From contig JAZNGA010000043.1 in the NCBI GenBank assembly GCA_045576235.1, forward strand, positions 1 to 64,000: a stretch of 64,000 bases of DNA, in the 5' to 3' direction. Origin of the DNA: SIG437 sp045576235. GTDB taxonomy: Bacteria > Bacillota > Clostridia > UBA1381 > UBA9506. Under the pieces are notes generated by a model. The model did not search any database. It was given only the letters and a program-made list of their open reading frames with translations, and had not been told where the DNA came from. The position numbers and the translations under genes were made by a program. Positions 26,990 to 37,292 of the stretch are shown here, in pieces (position 1 is the first letter of the stretch; each line of letters starts with the position of its first letter).

Positions 26990-28474
26990 ATGAATAAAAT
27001 TGGCTTTGATAACGATAAATATCTGAAAATGCAGTCGCAGAACATCCGCGACAGAATTGCCCGTTTTGGCGGCAAGCTCTACCTGGAGTTTGGCGGCAAA
27101 ATTTTTGACGACTTCCACGCCTCAAGGGTTCTCCCGGGCTTCAAGCCGGAAAGCAAAATCAATATGCTTTTAGAGCTTAAAGACCAGGCAGAAATCGTCA
27201 TTGTTATCAGCGCCAACGCCATTGAAAAAAACAAGGTCAGAGGTGACCTTGGAATAACTTATGATTTAGAAGCCCTCCGTTTAATAGATTCGCTGACTGA
27301 AATAGGGATTTATGTCGGCAGCGTTGTCATCACGCAATATAGCGGTCAGCCCGCGGCAGACATTTTCCGCAAACGACTCACCTCTCTCGGAATAACGGTT
27401 TATAAACACTATAATATTCCTGACTACCCTGCAAACATTCCTCTTATCGTCAGTGATGAAGGCTATGGAAAAAATGACTACATTGAAACATCCCGCTCAC
27501 TTATCGTTGTGACTGCGCCGGGTCCCGGCAGCGGAAAAATGGCGACTTGTCTTTCTCAGCTATATCACGACTATAAGCGCGGAATAAAATCGGGATATGC
27601 TAAATTTGAGACCTTCCCTGTCTGGAATCTGCCGCTTAATCACCCCGTTAACCTTGCATATGAAGCAGCAACGGCAGACTTAGATGACATCAATATGATT
27701 GACCCGTTCCACTTGGAAGCATATGGAGAGACAACTGTCAACTATAACCGAGACATCGAGATTTTCCCCGTTTTGAACACGATTTTCCAGAAAATCATGG
27801 ACGAATCACCATATAAGAGTCCTACCGATATGGGCGTTAATATGGCGGGCTATTGCATAACAGATTCTGATGCAGTTTTAGAGGCATCAAAGCAGGAAAT
27901 CATAAGGCGTTACTATAACGCAAGCTGCAGTGCGCGTCAAGGCTCGGGCGAACAGGACGAGGTTTTCAAGATTGAAATGATAATGAACAGGCTCGGCATC
28001 ACAACAAACGACCGACCTGAAACAACTGCGGCGCTTTTGCGCGAGACCGAAACAGGCAGTCCCGCTATGGCAATCACCCTCCACGACGGGACAATGATAA
28101 CAGGAAAAACCTCTTCCCTTTTAGGTGCATCAGCTGCGCTGATTCTGAACGCCTTGAAGCATCTGGCAGGAATCGACCACGATACATTGGTTATTTCACC
28201 CAATGCGATTGAACCGATCCAGGAGCTCAAAGTGAACCACATGGGAAGCAAAAACCCAAGACTTCACTCTGACGAAACATTAATTGCTCTTGCGATAAGC
28301 GCATCAACAAACGAAACAGCGGCGCTTGCCATGAGTCAGCTCACTAAACTTAAAGGCTGCGAGGCTCATTCAAGTGTGATTCTTTCACGAGTTGATGAAC
28401 GCGTGTTCCAGAAGCTCGGCGTCAATGTGACATATGAGCCTAAATATCAGACACAAAAGCTTTATCATAATTGA
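26990..28474 (+). CDS. DUF1846-family protein
   Basis: 494 residues, the usual length of this conserved Firmicutes and anaerobe family of unknown function. It begins KIGFDNDKYLKMQSQNIRDR and contains APGPGSGKMATCLSQLYHD, which resembles a P-loop (GPGSGK) near residue 178, so nucleotide binding is plausible. FLEFGGK-type and GVNMAGY segments are family landmarks. It is the only plus-strand gene between 515 and 39.2 kb and has its own promoter and terminator. No catalytic function should be assumed. Confidence 0.9.
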   Translation: MNKIGFDNDKYLKMQSQNIRDRIARFGGKLYLEFGGKIFDDFHASRVLPGFKPESKINMLLELKDQAEIVIVISANAIEKNKVRGDLGITYDLEALRLIDSLTEIGIYVGSVVITQYSGQPAADIFRKRLTSLGITVYKHYNIPDYPANIPLIVSDEGYGKNDYIETSRSLIVVTAPGPGSGKMATCLSQLYHDYKRGIKSGYAKFETFPVWNLPLNHPVNLAYEAATADLDDINMIDPFHLEAYGETTVNYNRDIEIFPVLNTIFQKIMDESPYKSPTDMGVNMAGYCITDSDAVLEASKQEIIRRYYNASCSARQGSGEQDEVFKIEMIMNRLGITTNDRPETTAALLRETETGSPAMAITLHDGTMITGKTSSLLGASAALILNALKHLAGIDHDTLVISPNAIEPIQELKVNHMGSKNPRLHSDETLIALAISASTNETAALAMSQLTKLKGCEAHSSVILSRVDERVFQKLGVNVTYEPKYQTQKLYHN

Positions 28475-28511
28475 CATCATTTTTATAAAATCACATTTCT
28501 GCATAAAAAAA

Positions 28512-28549
28512 GCCACATATCCACTATGGATTATGTGGCCTTTCTTTTT
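28512..28549 (+). terminator. Terminator of the DUF1846 gene
   Basis: GCCACATA and TATGTGGC with a 12-base loop, followed by CTTTCTTTTT, 37 bases after the stop codon. An upstream A-run makes it partly bidirectional. Confidence 0.8.
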
Positions 28550-28589
28550 CAAGTATAATAATTATCTCAGAACAAATTCATGGGGTTTA

Positions 28590-28733
28590 TTATTCCCGAT
28601 AAATCTCATTATCTAATTCGCTCCCGTCATCATTCATATCATCATCGCCCGCAATTACCATAGCGCAATACAATACAAAGATAATCATAGCCCCTATAAT
28701 GAATAAAATTGTCAGAATTAATATTTTCAACAT
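28590..28733 (-). CDS. 47-residue single-pass membrane peptide
   Basis: An ATG at 28733 with AGGAG 7 bases upstream opens a 47-codon frame. It begins MLKILILTILFIIGAMIIFV, one strong membrane helix continuing to about residue 28, then an acidic, polar tail rich in Asp (GDDDMNDDGSE). It lies 77 bases downstream of the SLH gene on the same strand. I do not recognise a characterised family; similar helix-plus-acidic-tail small proteins are common in Clostridia. The ribosome site and composition make it a real gene. Confidence 0.7.
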   Translation of the reverse strand: MLKILILTILFIIGAMIIFVLYCAMVIAGDDDMNDDGSELDNEIYRE

Positions 28734-28810
28734 AATCTTCTCCTGTCTGTTTGCGCCCATATGTAAATAAATAACACCAGAACAAACAATAACCTATAAT
28801 AAAATAAATT

Positions 28811-30721
28811 CTAATTCTCCATTTCCGCCCAGTCAGGATTTTCTGTTAAGTCTATCCATTTTTCAAAAACAGTATCACTCTTCATTTCATAGCTATGACT
28901 GTTTGTTGCCTCCTGAACAGCTATGTAATACCAAGCATTTTCATCTGCGTTATCTTTCCATATTGTCATACCTGAAAGTAAATCTTCTTTGTTTTCAGGA
29001 ATACGGCAAAGTATTCTGTTCACAAGAGTCATAACCTCAGCACGAGTGATGTTGTCATCAGGACGAAACTTTCCACCATCACCAACAACCCAGCCTATGC
29101 TTGCGGCTGCATTGACATAGCCTTTAGCCCAGTGATCATCAATATCTTCAAACAAATCCTCACCGCTATATACAACATCAGAAAACCTTGCCGCCATAGT
29201 TGTGAACTCTGCACGGGTGATGTTTGCATCAGGCTGGAATGCAGTCTCAGTTCTGCCATTTATGATTTCAAGCTTTGCAAGAGTAGAAACTGCAGTGTTA
29301 AACCACGCTCCGTCATTCACATCGTCAAAACTGTTTGTGCGGGTGATGTTTGCTTTTCTGACATCTTCTGTTAAAAGACGAAAGAATATCGTTGCAACTT
29401 CGGCTCTTGTGATATTATCCTCCGGACATATCAAGCCGTCTTCTCTGCCTAAAACATATGCATAATGCTCCGTTGTCAGAATTTCAGGATGATATTTTCC
29501 GACTTCTTTTTTAACCCAATTAGCAAAGATAGTGATATTCTCTGAAAGCTTTATGCTTTCAATCTTTGTCGTGAGCTCCTTGTCGACATACCACCCTTCG
29601 AATGTGTAGCCTTCCTTGTGATATCTGTATTTTGAAAGTTCGACTGTGGCTCCCGTTGACCTTGACAATGTTTCAAGAACTATGCCATCTGTCGTTTTGA
29701 AGGTGATTGTTGCCTGTGGTGTTGCACCGCCGCCACCACCACCGGCGCCGCCGGCGCCACCACTTTCGGATTTGGACCATTTGGCATAGACTGTGATGTC
29801 AGACGACAGTGTGACGCTCGTTACAGCATTTCCTGAAAGATTGGAATTTAGATACCATCCGTCAAATGAATATCCTGATTTTGTCGGAGTCTGAGTTAAC
29901 TGAATTGTTGATCCGATAACTCCGCTGACTGCCTGAACAAAGCTTCCGCCATTTGTGACAAACGAAACGGAATATGTCTGCGGAATCTCTGAAATCCACT
30001 TTGCATAAGCATCAATATTGCCATTTACTGTAATTTCATCGCCTTTTTTGTAGGGCGTGTTGTTAATCAGCCAGCCATCAAGAACATAGCCCTCTTTTTC
30101 AAGCGTGCTGTTTAAATGTGTCGTCTGTCCGTTTAAGATAGCTCTGTCAACATAGAGTATGCTTCCGTCATTATCATAATAAGTTATGTCATATTTTCTT
30201 GTGTCAGGTGGAGTCTCACCTATTATGACTGTCAGATTTTTTTCTGAAATTCCAAGGTCGGTACCATTCACAAGCGGACTTTTTGTTTCTATCACGCTGG
30301 AAGCACCTACTGTTGTTTCCGTAACCTTGAGTTTAAATGTGGCAACAAGCTGATTTGCCGACATATCCGCGTTTTCAACGAGGTTTACAAAAACTCTCTG
30401 TTCGCCATCGGAATACTCTTTAAGAGCGCACTCCGTTTCAGGAAACTCTACCGTTGCCCCCTGAGCATATTCAAAAAATGTCTTATCAAAATAAACCTCA
30501 TTTTGTAAAGTTGACAGGGTGAAAGGCTCACCTTTATTATTTTCTATGTTGAAAGCTACGGTAATAATTGTGCCGCTCGGAACAGTAATCACATAGTCTT
30601 CATCATAGTCAAGCTCATTTGTAATGTGAAAAGTCAAATCTGAATCAGATGCCGCAAACACTGTACCAAAACAGGTAAAAAGCATTATAAACGACATCAG
30701 CAGGGATAATACTTTTTTCAA
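28811..30721 (-). CDS. SLH-domain surface protein with cohesin-like domain and InlB-type repeats
   Basis: 636 residues. It starts at a TTG (MKKVLSLLMSF) with AAAGGGG upstream and has a signal peptide to about residue 24. In order: a cohesin-like beta domain (about 25-160; NIENNKGEPFTLSTLQNEV then FDKTFFEY); three InlB/Flg_new repeats ending in YAKW or FANW (about 173-240, 253-316, 335-405), the last two separated by a Gly-rich linker; then three SLH motifs (about 415-575, each ending NITRAE-type) that bind cell-wall polymers. It is inferred to be wall-anchored and to display the cohesin-like domain. It is downstream of the giant protein in one transcription unit. Confidence 0.85.
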   Translation of the reverse strand: MKKVLSLLMSFIMLFTCFGTVFAASDSDLTFHITNELDYDEDYVITVPSGTIITVAFNIENNKGEPFTLSTLQNEVYFDKTFFEYAQGATVEFPETECALKEYSDGEQRVFVNLVENADMSANQLVATFKLKVTETTVGASSVIETKSPLVNGTDLGISEKNLTVIIGETPPDTRKYDITYYDNDGSILYVDRAILNGQTTHLNSTLEKEGYVLDGWLINNTPYKKGDEITVNGNIDAYAKWISEIPQTYSVSFVTNGGSFVQAVSGVIGSTIQLTQTPTKSGYSFDGWYLNSNLSGNAVTSVTLSSDITVYAKWSKSESGGAGGAGGGGGGATPQATITFKTTDGIVLETLSRSTGATVELSKYRYHKEGYTFEGWYVDKELTTKIESIKLSENITIFANWVKKEVGKYHPEILTTEHYAYVLGREDGLICPEDNITRAEVATIFFRLLTEDVRKANITRTNSFDDVNDGAWFNTAVSTLAKLEIINGRTETAFQPDANITRAEFTTMAARFSDVVYSGEDLFEDIDDHWAKGYVNAAASIGWVVGDGGKFRPDDNITRAEVMTLVNRILCRIPENKEDLLSGMTIWKDNADENAWYYIAVQEATNSHSYEMKSDTVFEKWIDLTENPDWAEMEN

Positions 30722-30805
30722 AAATCGTTTCCCCTTTCCTGTTATGTGTTTTGCTTTTTGATTATAGATAAGGGGCGATGGCTACACCGCCCCCAAATCC
30801 ATAAA

Positions 30806-33800
30806 TTATTCACCTATAACTACATTTTTCACAGCTATAGCATCTGCTGTATTAACAATCTTATCCTTTGTATAGTCAGCCTTTAAAATGCTGATCTGAT
30901 ACTGGATGTTGTTGTAAACACCACCATAAACACCCTTTACTGTAGAGTAGTCATTTGTGTGGAGTGCATCTTTGTTATTGATGTCTGCATCATATGTCAC
31001 CTTAACAGGTGCATAAGCTGCAGTTTCATCTTTACCTGCGTAAGCAATGTGACTTGCATACTTACCTTCTATTGCTTCAGATGTAACATCACCATACTCT
31101 GCATCAACAACGATTGCATAAACATGCTGATATTTTTTATCTGTTGTATGCCTGCCTTCTGTATAGTTGTGATCAACAAAAGAATATTCTGCGTCTGTCA
31201 CATCATACATTTTTTCGCCTTTATAGGTGAAGAAAGCATAATCCGCATCTGTGTGAACAAGAATCATCTTTGTAGCAACATTTCCGTTTGCAGGTGAGCC
31301 TGCTATATAGTCACTCTTCACATCCTGATACTTGAGCTCGTTTCCATTGTGAGCATTATCTACAACTTCAATTTTAATAACTGCATCAAAAATTATCAAA
31401 GTACCATTTTCAACAGGTGCAACATCATAGTTGTCATTTGGTGTATATGTAGCTGTGATTGTGTATGTGCCCTCAACCTCACCAGTCTCTCCGTTTGCAC
31501 GAACAATCTTGATTTCGCCAAGGTCATCACCGATTATAGCATCGCCGACACCGTTAGAAGTTGTTGCTGTATAGCCCCAACCTATTGCATCTTTGTCAGC
31601 CTCACCATTTTTCTTAGTTGCATTGTTTACATAAATAGTAACTTCTCTGCGAACAGTCTTAATCATAACTGTTGCTGTGTAGTCATTATACTTACCTGTT
31701 GTGTCTGTGAATGTAACATCAACAACTTCAACATCGCCGTAATATGTTACGCCGTTGTGTGTAGCAACAGATGCCTCCCATCCAAGCTTTTCAAGCTCTG
31801 CATCATCAACAGTCACATAATGTGTCTGACCATCATATACAACATTGCCTTCGCCTTTAATAAATGTTGCGAGTTTGTTTTCTGTTGCATCGTCAATTGT
31901 GCTCTTATTTACATAAACAGAGGCTGTTTCTTCACCGGTTGCATAGTTATCATCTGTGCCTGCTGTGTACTTAACAGTAACTTCAAACAATTCATCACCT
32001 TTGATGTCTTTGACAGCTGTTGCATCACCTACATAAACTGCTTTACCGTGACCGTCATAAGCAAATTTGTCTGCATCGAATGATACTGTTTCTTCATCAC
32101 CGTTTGCTTTTTTATATGTAACTGTTAGTGTACCTGTGAAGGTATCGTCAACTACACCTTTGATTTCAGGTTTAAACTCAACCTTGTCTGATTCAGGAGC
32201 AACCATCCATTCAACTGATGGCTCAACATCTTTTGCTTCAATTATGAGTGTGCCTTCAACGACCTTTGTAGCATATCCGTCAAGCTTAATCTGTGCGTAA
32301 TAAGTGTGTGTGCCAACATTTACAAACACAGGAGGAAGCTGCGTTCCGTTTATAAAGTTATTTGTTTCAGAGTAGGTAATCGTTGCATTTGCCGGAGCAT
32401 CTGTAACTTCGTTACCTCTCCTTTCCATACCATTATAGGTAACTGTCTTTGTTTCAATTTCGCGGTCTGCTGTCTTAAATTTGATAGCAACGCTGTCATT
32501 CTGCTTTGTAGCTTCAATGCCGTCAAATTCGATTGACATCGCATAGTTGTGAACATGTGCATCAACAATTTCAAATACTGCCGTTGCTTCTGTTGTAAGC
32601 TCATTTACCTTAAATTTATATGTTCCAAGAGCATAGTCAGAGTCAAACTCGTCATATCCGTCACTTGCTGTGCCATCATAAACTTTACCGGAAATCTTAT
32701 AGTTTTTATCATCATTACCTGTGTATGTTACATATCTCGGGTCATATTTTAATACCCAGTCAGCATTTGTATAATTGCCGCCCTTTGTAACCTTAACTTC
32801 TACTGTGATTGTCTCGCCTGCAACTGCTGTATCAACATCTGCAATAGCCTCTACAACAAATTCAGGGTAAACGACATAGAATCCGTCTGTAGTTTCAGAT
32901 ATCTTATAGTCTGTTGCAACATAAGCTGAAACATCGCTTGAGAATGTACCGCCTGAAATAGCCGTAACAATTTCACCTGTATCATCACCATCGACTAAAA
33001 CAGCGTCTTTACCTTCGGCAGCAATAAATATACCCTTTGAAATGTCAATGTTGCCTTTAACACCTTTTGAAGCAACCTGACCCCAGATAGCATACTTACC
33101 TTCATAATAACCGCCGTTGATATCAAGTGTTGGTATCCCGTTTCCGCCGCCATTTGCAGCATAAGTATCCATTCTGTTGCGGATTGCAATATAAGATGAT
33201 TTAAGTGTGCCATCATTTACGATTGTTGTAGCATCACCATAGCTGTTGCCACTGTTGTCCACAACGTAAGCCATAGCAGTTCCGCCTTTGTGCGTAAATG
33301 TACCATTTTCGATAATAAGTACGCCTCCACGGTTGTGGAATATTGAGGATGCTTTAGCCCAAGCTGTGTCATTACTTGTGGATGTCAAATCAATTGCACC
33401 TTTGCCGGTTACTGTCAGGTTACCATAATTGTAGAATATCTCGTAGTTTACATTAGAAGCCTTGTTGTCGGTAGCAGTAATAGTCTTGCCGTTCATATCA
33501 AGGATAACAGACTTACCGTCAGGGATAGTATATGTTTCGCCTACAACAGTAATATCACGAAGGAGTTTGATTGTGTCGCCGTCTTTTACTGCATCAATTG
33601 CATCCTTAAAAGTCGCATATTCAGTGTCTTTAATTTTAGCGTCTGATGCAGGGGCATTCACTGTTGCATTTACAGTTGCAGTATCTGCTTTGAAATAGGT
33701 AGCAGGTAAGCTTACAATGTGAATACCGCCATCTCTTAATTCTCCTGAGATATCAACTGTTGCTGTGTCTGTAATATTAAGAGTCTGTCCTGCTTCTATA

Positions 33801-36800
33801 CGGAAGCCTGCTTTTGTAATTCCTTCCAAATCAATGTCTGAATTACCACTTATGGTGTAGTTACCTCTGAAGAAAACTCTACCATCAAGATTTGTAACAC
33901 TAACCTTTGAATTATCAACAACAATGTCATTGCCTGTTGATGCGTTTACACAGATGATATCTAAATCAAGTGCTTCATCATTATCAACAATGATTTCAGA
34001 GCCATTTAATAGATTCAAATCTGAATTATTTCCATCAAGACCGATTAAGTATGTGCCTGTAACACCTGTTGCAGTGAGTTTTACATTGTCAAATGTCAAT
34101 GTCTGGTCTGCAAACATCCAGAACACTGCTGTGGAAGGTTTAACAACAGGAGCAACAACGATATCACCGTTTTTGAATGTTGTTGTACCAAAGTATAGGT
34201 CGTCTTCAGTAAGAGTAATTTTGTTACCGTTAAGGTCAACTGTAGCTGCCTTTGTAATTGCTCTCTGACTCTTGAGAACAGGTACAGCATCAGCCATTAA
34301 TGTGATTGTTTCACCTTCCTGCGCTTCTGCAAAAGCTTTTTCGAGAGAATCATATTCAACGTCACCGATTTTTGCAACAGGTCCGATCCATTTAGCGTAG
34401 AATACTTTTACTCCTCCATTTCTGATTGTGGTAGTTGCATTATATACATTTCCTGTAAACTCCGGATTATCATACCAGTAACCGAATTCAAAACCGTCTT
34501 TGCTTGCGGTTTCAACAGGGTAAAAATTGTAGTTTCCGCTGTCGTCTGTCAGATACTTTCTTTCGTCAGGTGCATCACCGCCGTTGAGAAAGTATGTGCA
34601 ACCGTTAACTGTGTCAGCATAACCATACATTTCGTCAATGAACAAAATGTTTGCAACATCACCGATAAAGGTGTTGCCATCTACTGTGCCTAATTTAACA
34701 GCTTTTGAAGATGTGCTGTTTAAAAGCTCTATAACACCACCGTAAGAGATAAGTCCGCCTGCGTAAACATCACCTGCGTTTTCAGGGTTTACAACAACAA
34801 CTTCACCGGAGTTTGAAGAATCTTTTATAACAAACCATGCTCCGTTTGAGTAGTGACCTGCTGCAATTCCTGCTGCATGAGTTTCATTGTTTGCGTAAAC
34901 TGTAATTTTACCTGTGTTTTTACAGCCATCAAATACCATATTCAATTTAGCCCAGCTGTCTTCGTTGCCGTCGCGACCAAGTATACCACCGGCGCTCGGA
35001 TTACCGCCACCAAGAGAGGTAATATCACCGCTGTTTTCACAATTTTCAAAGAGAATATTACCGCGCATAGAAATGTGTTCTATATCTGTACGTGAGCTTC
35101 TGATTAAACCTACAACACCGCCTGCTTCACGGGCATCAGTTGTAACATCTGCTGCATTTGAGCAATCTTTAATAGTGATATCCACTTCAGGCATTCTGAG
35201 TTTAGAATCTATGAAGCCGATAAGACCACCCATATTATTAGAAGCTTTTACTGTACCACTGATAACATGGCAGTTTTCAATTACGCTTGTTTTGCCGTCT
35301 ACAGGCATATAGTAACCAACAAGCGCAGCTACACCTGAACCTTCAACATTGTTTCCGTCGCTGTTTTCACGGGCTGTGCCATTGATATCTACATCTTCTA
35401 AATTAATATTAGAGATGTTTGAGCCGTATACACAACCAAAAAGACCAAAGCTGTATTCATTTTCCTCTGTTTCGTCGGAATCAGGAACATAACCTTCAGA
35501 TGTCAGGCCTGTAATTGTGTGATTTCCGCCATCAAAGTTACCTGCAAACATCTTAATATCATCATCAGTAGGTTCTTTGCTGTAAACACTTGTACCGATA
35601 GGAGTCCACACTTCGCCTGTAAGGTCAATATCATCTGTCAAAAGAACATATTTGCCTTCATATGTATTACCTATGTTAACATCATCTCTGAAGTTTTTAA
35701 GGTCTTCAAGATTGCTGATTAAATAAGGATCTGTTTCCGTACCTTCACCGCTGAGAAGCTGGTATTCCTCTGCCACGATACCTGTAACACCAAGCGTTTC
35801 GGCAACTTCGATGTCTACTCTTTGTCTTACTATATTGGGATTACCAGGATTTTCAGCACCAAACAACGCATCAAATATAATACGCTCAACTGAATAGTCA
35901 TTAAGAGCAGAAACATCAATACCGTCATAACCCACACCCGGTTCTATACGCTGACATCCCTTATTTACTTCGTCCGACCAGCAATATGTGTAGTTTGCCC
36001 AGTCGCCAAAAGTTACATTTATGTTATCAAAAGAAAGACCTTTGGCAACAAAATCGGGGTATAATTTACCATCGATTGTAACTTCGTTGTCTTCGCCGAT
36101 TGCGCCGATTATCATACCGCAGTTTCTATAAACATGGAATTTATGATTCAAGTTAGCTACTACATCGTTATATACATCGAGTTTACATGAAACATCGCAG
36201 TTTTCAAATGAAATTGATTCACCATTATCATTATTGCAACCACCAACAATTCCACCTACTGCTGCATCATAGTGTCCTGTGCGTTGTGAAATTGTGTTTG
36301 TTTCATCAATGACGATGTTCTTGATTGTAACATTTCCACTTGCCCAACCGATTAATCCACCGGCATATACTCCAACACCTTCAGCGATTGTACTGTTTTT
36401 AAGGGTAATGCCGTCAAAAACTGTTGTGCCTGTTGCTAACCCTGCAACCGCACTCATAGTCAATTCGCCCTCGGCTACCATATTATCAACAACTAAATCT
36501 TTGATTTCGGCATCTTCCACATAGCCGAACAGACCCATGTAAATGCCATATTCACCTTTAGTATATCCGAAAAGGTCCCACATCCCCTGAAACACATTCT
36601 TGATTGTGTGTCCCTGACCATCAAAGGTGCCTTTAAAGGGAGTGGTATTTGAGTAACCCACGGGCATCATGCTGAGCTTTTCGTTTCCATCAAGCACTAC
36701 CGGGTCACCGTTGACATAAGTTGCACGAAGGTCAAGGTCAGCCGCCAATTTGATTGTTACATCTTCAAAATCTACGCCCCCTGCATTTTCATCAGCAACT

Positions 36801-37093
36801 GCTGTTTTTTCAGCGTCAATATCACCTGCATAATAACCAAAATCAGCAGTGTCATTATTGTCAAGTGCAGGATTATAGGACTGCGCATCATTTACAAGAT
36901 AAGCAAGACCTGCAAACTGTTCTGCTGTTGTGAGTGTGTACTCTGTTTGCGGATTTGCTGCGTCATACCAGGATGTATCTACTGTTCCATCCCAGACATC
37001 TGCTTCTGTTGTTTCAGCAAAAGCAACTGTTCCCATTGTGCTAAGTACCATTGCAAAGCAAAGTACCATAGCCATAATTCTTTTAAGTTTCAC
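30806..37093 (-). CDS. Giant exported protein with beta-solenoid, cohesin-like and dockerin-like domains
   Basis: 2095 residues, GTG start after AAGGAGG, signal peptide MKLKRIMAMVLCFAMVLSTM followed by AFA. About 60-800 is rich in GLUG/right-handed-helix-type repeats (FAGNFDGGNHTITGL, FGLFG). About 840-900 is an InlB-type repeat. 905-1400 holds further solenoid repeats beginning AFAEAQEGETITLM and DAIDAVKDGDTIKLL. About 1410-1540 is cohesin-like (AGETITVEVKVTKGG, WVLKYDPRYVTY), 1545-1990 Ig/MBG-like repeats. 2037-2095 has two dockerin-like halves (DADINNKDALHTNDYSTVKG; DYTKDKIVNTADAIAVKNVV). It has no SLH or sortase signal, so surface attachment could come through the dockerin. The carbohydrate or adhesion target is unknown. 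Confidence 0.82.
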   Translation of the reverse strand: MKLKRIMAMVLCFAMVLSTMGTVAFAETTEADVWDGTVDTSWYDAANPQTEYTLTTAEQFAGLAYLVNDAQSYNPALDNNDTADFGYYAGDIDAEKTAVADENAGGVDFEDVTIKLAADLDLRATYVNGDPVVLDGNEKLSMMPVGYSNTTPFKGTFDGQGHTIKNVFQGMWDLFGYTKGEYGIYMGLFGYVEDAEIKDLVVDNMVAEGELTMSAVAGLATGTTVFDGITLKNSTIAEGVGVYAGGLIGWASGNVTIKNIVIDETNTISQRTGHYDAAVGGIVGGCNNDNGESISFENCDVSCKLDVYNDVVANLNHKFHVYRNCGMIIGAIGEDNEVTIDGKLYPDFVAKGLSFDNINVTFGDWANYTYCWSDEVNKGCQRIEPGVGYDGIDVSALNDYSVERIIFDALFGAENPGNPNIVRQRVDIEVAETLGVTGIVAEEYQLLSGEGTETDPYLISNLEDLKNFRDDVNIGNTYEGKYVLLTDDIDLTGEVWTPIGTSVYSKEPTDDDIKMFAGNFDGGNHTITGLTSEGYVPDSDETEENEYSFGLFGCVYGSNISNINLEDVDINGTARENSDGNNVEGSGVAALVGYYMPVDGKTSVIENCHVISGTVKASNNMGGLIGFIDSKLRMPEVDITIKDCSNAADVTTDAREAGGVVGLIRSSRTDIEHISMRGNILFENCENSGDITSLGGGNPSAGGILGRDGNEDSWAKLNMVFDGCKNTGKITVYANNETHAAGIAAGHYSNGAWFVIKDSSNSGEVVVVNPENAGDVYAGGLISYGGVIELLNSTSSKAVKLGTVDGNTFIGDVANILFIDEMYGYADTVNGCTYFLNGGDAPDERKYLTDDSGNYNFYPVETASKDGFEFGYWYDNPEFTGNVYNATTTIRNGGVKVFYAKWIGPVAKIGDVEYDSLEKAFAEAQEGETITLMADAVPVLKSQRAITKAATVDLNGNKITLTEDDLYFGTTTFKNGDIVVAPVVKPSTAVFWMFADQTLTFDNVKLTATGVTGTYLIGLDGNNSDLNLLNGSEIIVDNDEALDLDIICVNASTGNDIVVDNSKVSVTNLDGRVFFRGNYTISGNSDIDLEGITKAGFRIEAGQTLNITDTATVDISGELRDGGIHIVSLPATYFKADTATVNATVNAPASDAKIKDTEYATFKDAIDAVKDGDTIKLLRDITVVGETYTIPDGKSVILDMNGKTITATDNKASNVNYEIFYNYGNLTVTGKGAIDLTSTSNDTAWAKASSIFHNRGGVLIIENGTFTHKGGTAMAYVVDNSGNSYGDATTIVNDGTLKSSYIAIRNRMDTYAANGGGNGIPTLDINGGYYEGKYAIWGQVASKGVKGNIDISKGIFIAAEGKDAVLVDGDDTGEIVTAISGGTFSSDVSAYVATDYKISETTDGFYVVYPEFVVEAIADVDTAVAGETITVEVKVTKGGNYTNADWVLKYDPRYVTYTGNDDKNYKISGKVYDGTASDGYDEFDSDYALGTYKFKVNELTTEATAVFEIVDAHVHNYAMSIEFDGIEATKQNDSVAIKFKTADREIETKTVTYNGMERRGNEVTDAPANATITYSETNNFINGTQLPPVFVNVGTHTYYAQIKLDGYATKVVEGTLIIEAKDVEPSVEWMVAPESDKVEFKPEIKGVVDDTFTGTLTVTYKKANGDEETVSFDADKFAYDGHGKAVYVGDATAVKDIKGDELFEVTVKYTAGTDDNYATGEETASVYVNKSTIDDATENKLATFIKGEGNVVYDGQTHYVTVDDAELEKLGWEASVATHNGVTYYGDVEVVDVTFTDTTGKYNDYTATVMIKTVRREVTIYVNNATKKNGEADKDAIGWGYTATTSNGVGDAIIGDDLGEIKIVRANGETGEVEGTYTITATYTPNDNYDVAPVENGTLIIFDAVIKIEVVDNAHNGNELKYQDVKSDYIAGSPANGNVATKMILVHTDADYAFFTYKGEKMYDVTDAEYSFVDHNYTEGRHTTDKKYQHVYAIVVDAEYGDVTSEAIEGKYASHIAYAGKDETAAYAPVKVTYDADINNKDALHTNDYSTVKGVYGGVYNNIQYQISILKADYTKDKIVNTADAIAVKNVVIGE

Positions 37094-37146
37094 TTAAAAA
37101 AACCTCCTTAAATATATTTTCTGCAAAAATTCCGTTTCCGCCTCGG

Positions 37147-37185
37147 GCAAAGAATAAACCTTGACACTATCCGCCTGTTCTTTGC
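37147..37185. promoter_or_regulatory. Hairpin in the leader of the giant surface gene
   Basis: GCAAAGAA and TTCTTTGC (8 bp, 23-base loop) lie 54 bases upstream of the GTG start. With the dyad at 37237-37292 this suggests a structured 5' untranslated region. I could not match it to a known riboswitch. Confidence 0.4.
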
Positions 37186-37236
37186 TAATCACGCGAAATA
37201 ATGTTTTAACTTTGTTTCATCTCTTTAGCTACCACA

Positions 37237-37292
37237 TGGCAGTTGTTGTGAAAAGAGTTGTACGGAGAGAAAATTCTCATAAACAACTGCCA
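37237..37292. promoter_or_regulatory. Long inverted repeat between TetR and the giant gene
   Basis: TGGCAGTTGTT and AACAACTGCCA are perfect 11-base arms around 34 bases that contain a second small dyad (GAGAA/TTCTC). It lies 145-200 bases upstream of the surface gene. It may be an operator pair, a leader RNA structure or a terminator after the TetR gene; there is no strong T-run. Confidence 0.5.

Noticed and set aside
31349..32083. Long Cys-rich plus-strand frame inside the giant surface gene
   Set aside because: It is the antisense of repetitive Ala/Thr/Asp-rich coding sequence; no ribosome site, and the minus-strand gene has signal peptide and domains.
37147..37185. Cyclic-di-GMP riboswitch upstream of the surface gene
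   Set aside because: GCAAA and CCTC pieces are reminiscent, but the conserved core and the two-helix docking layout are not found on either strand.
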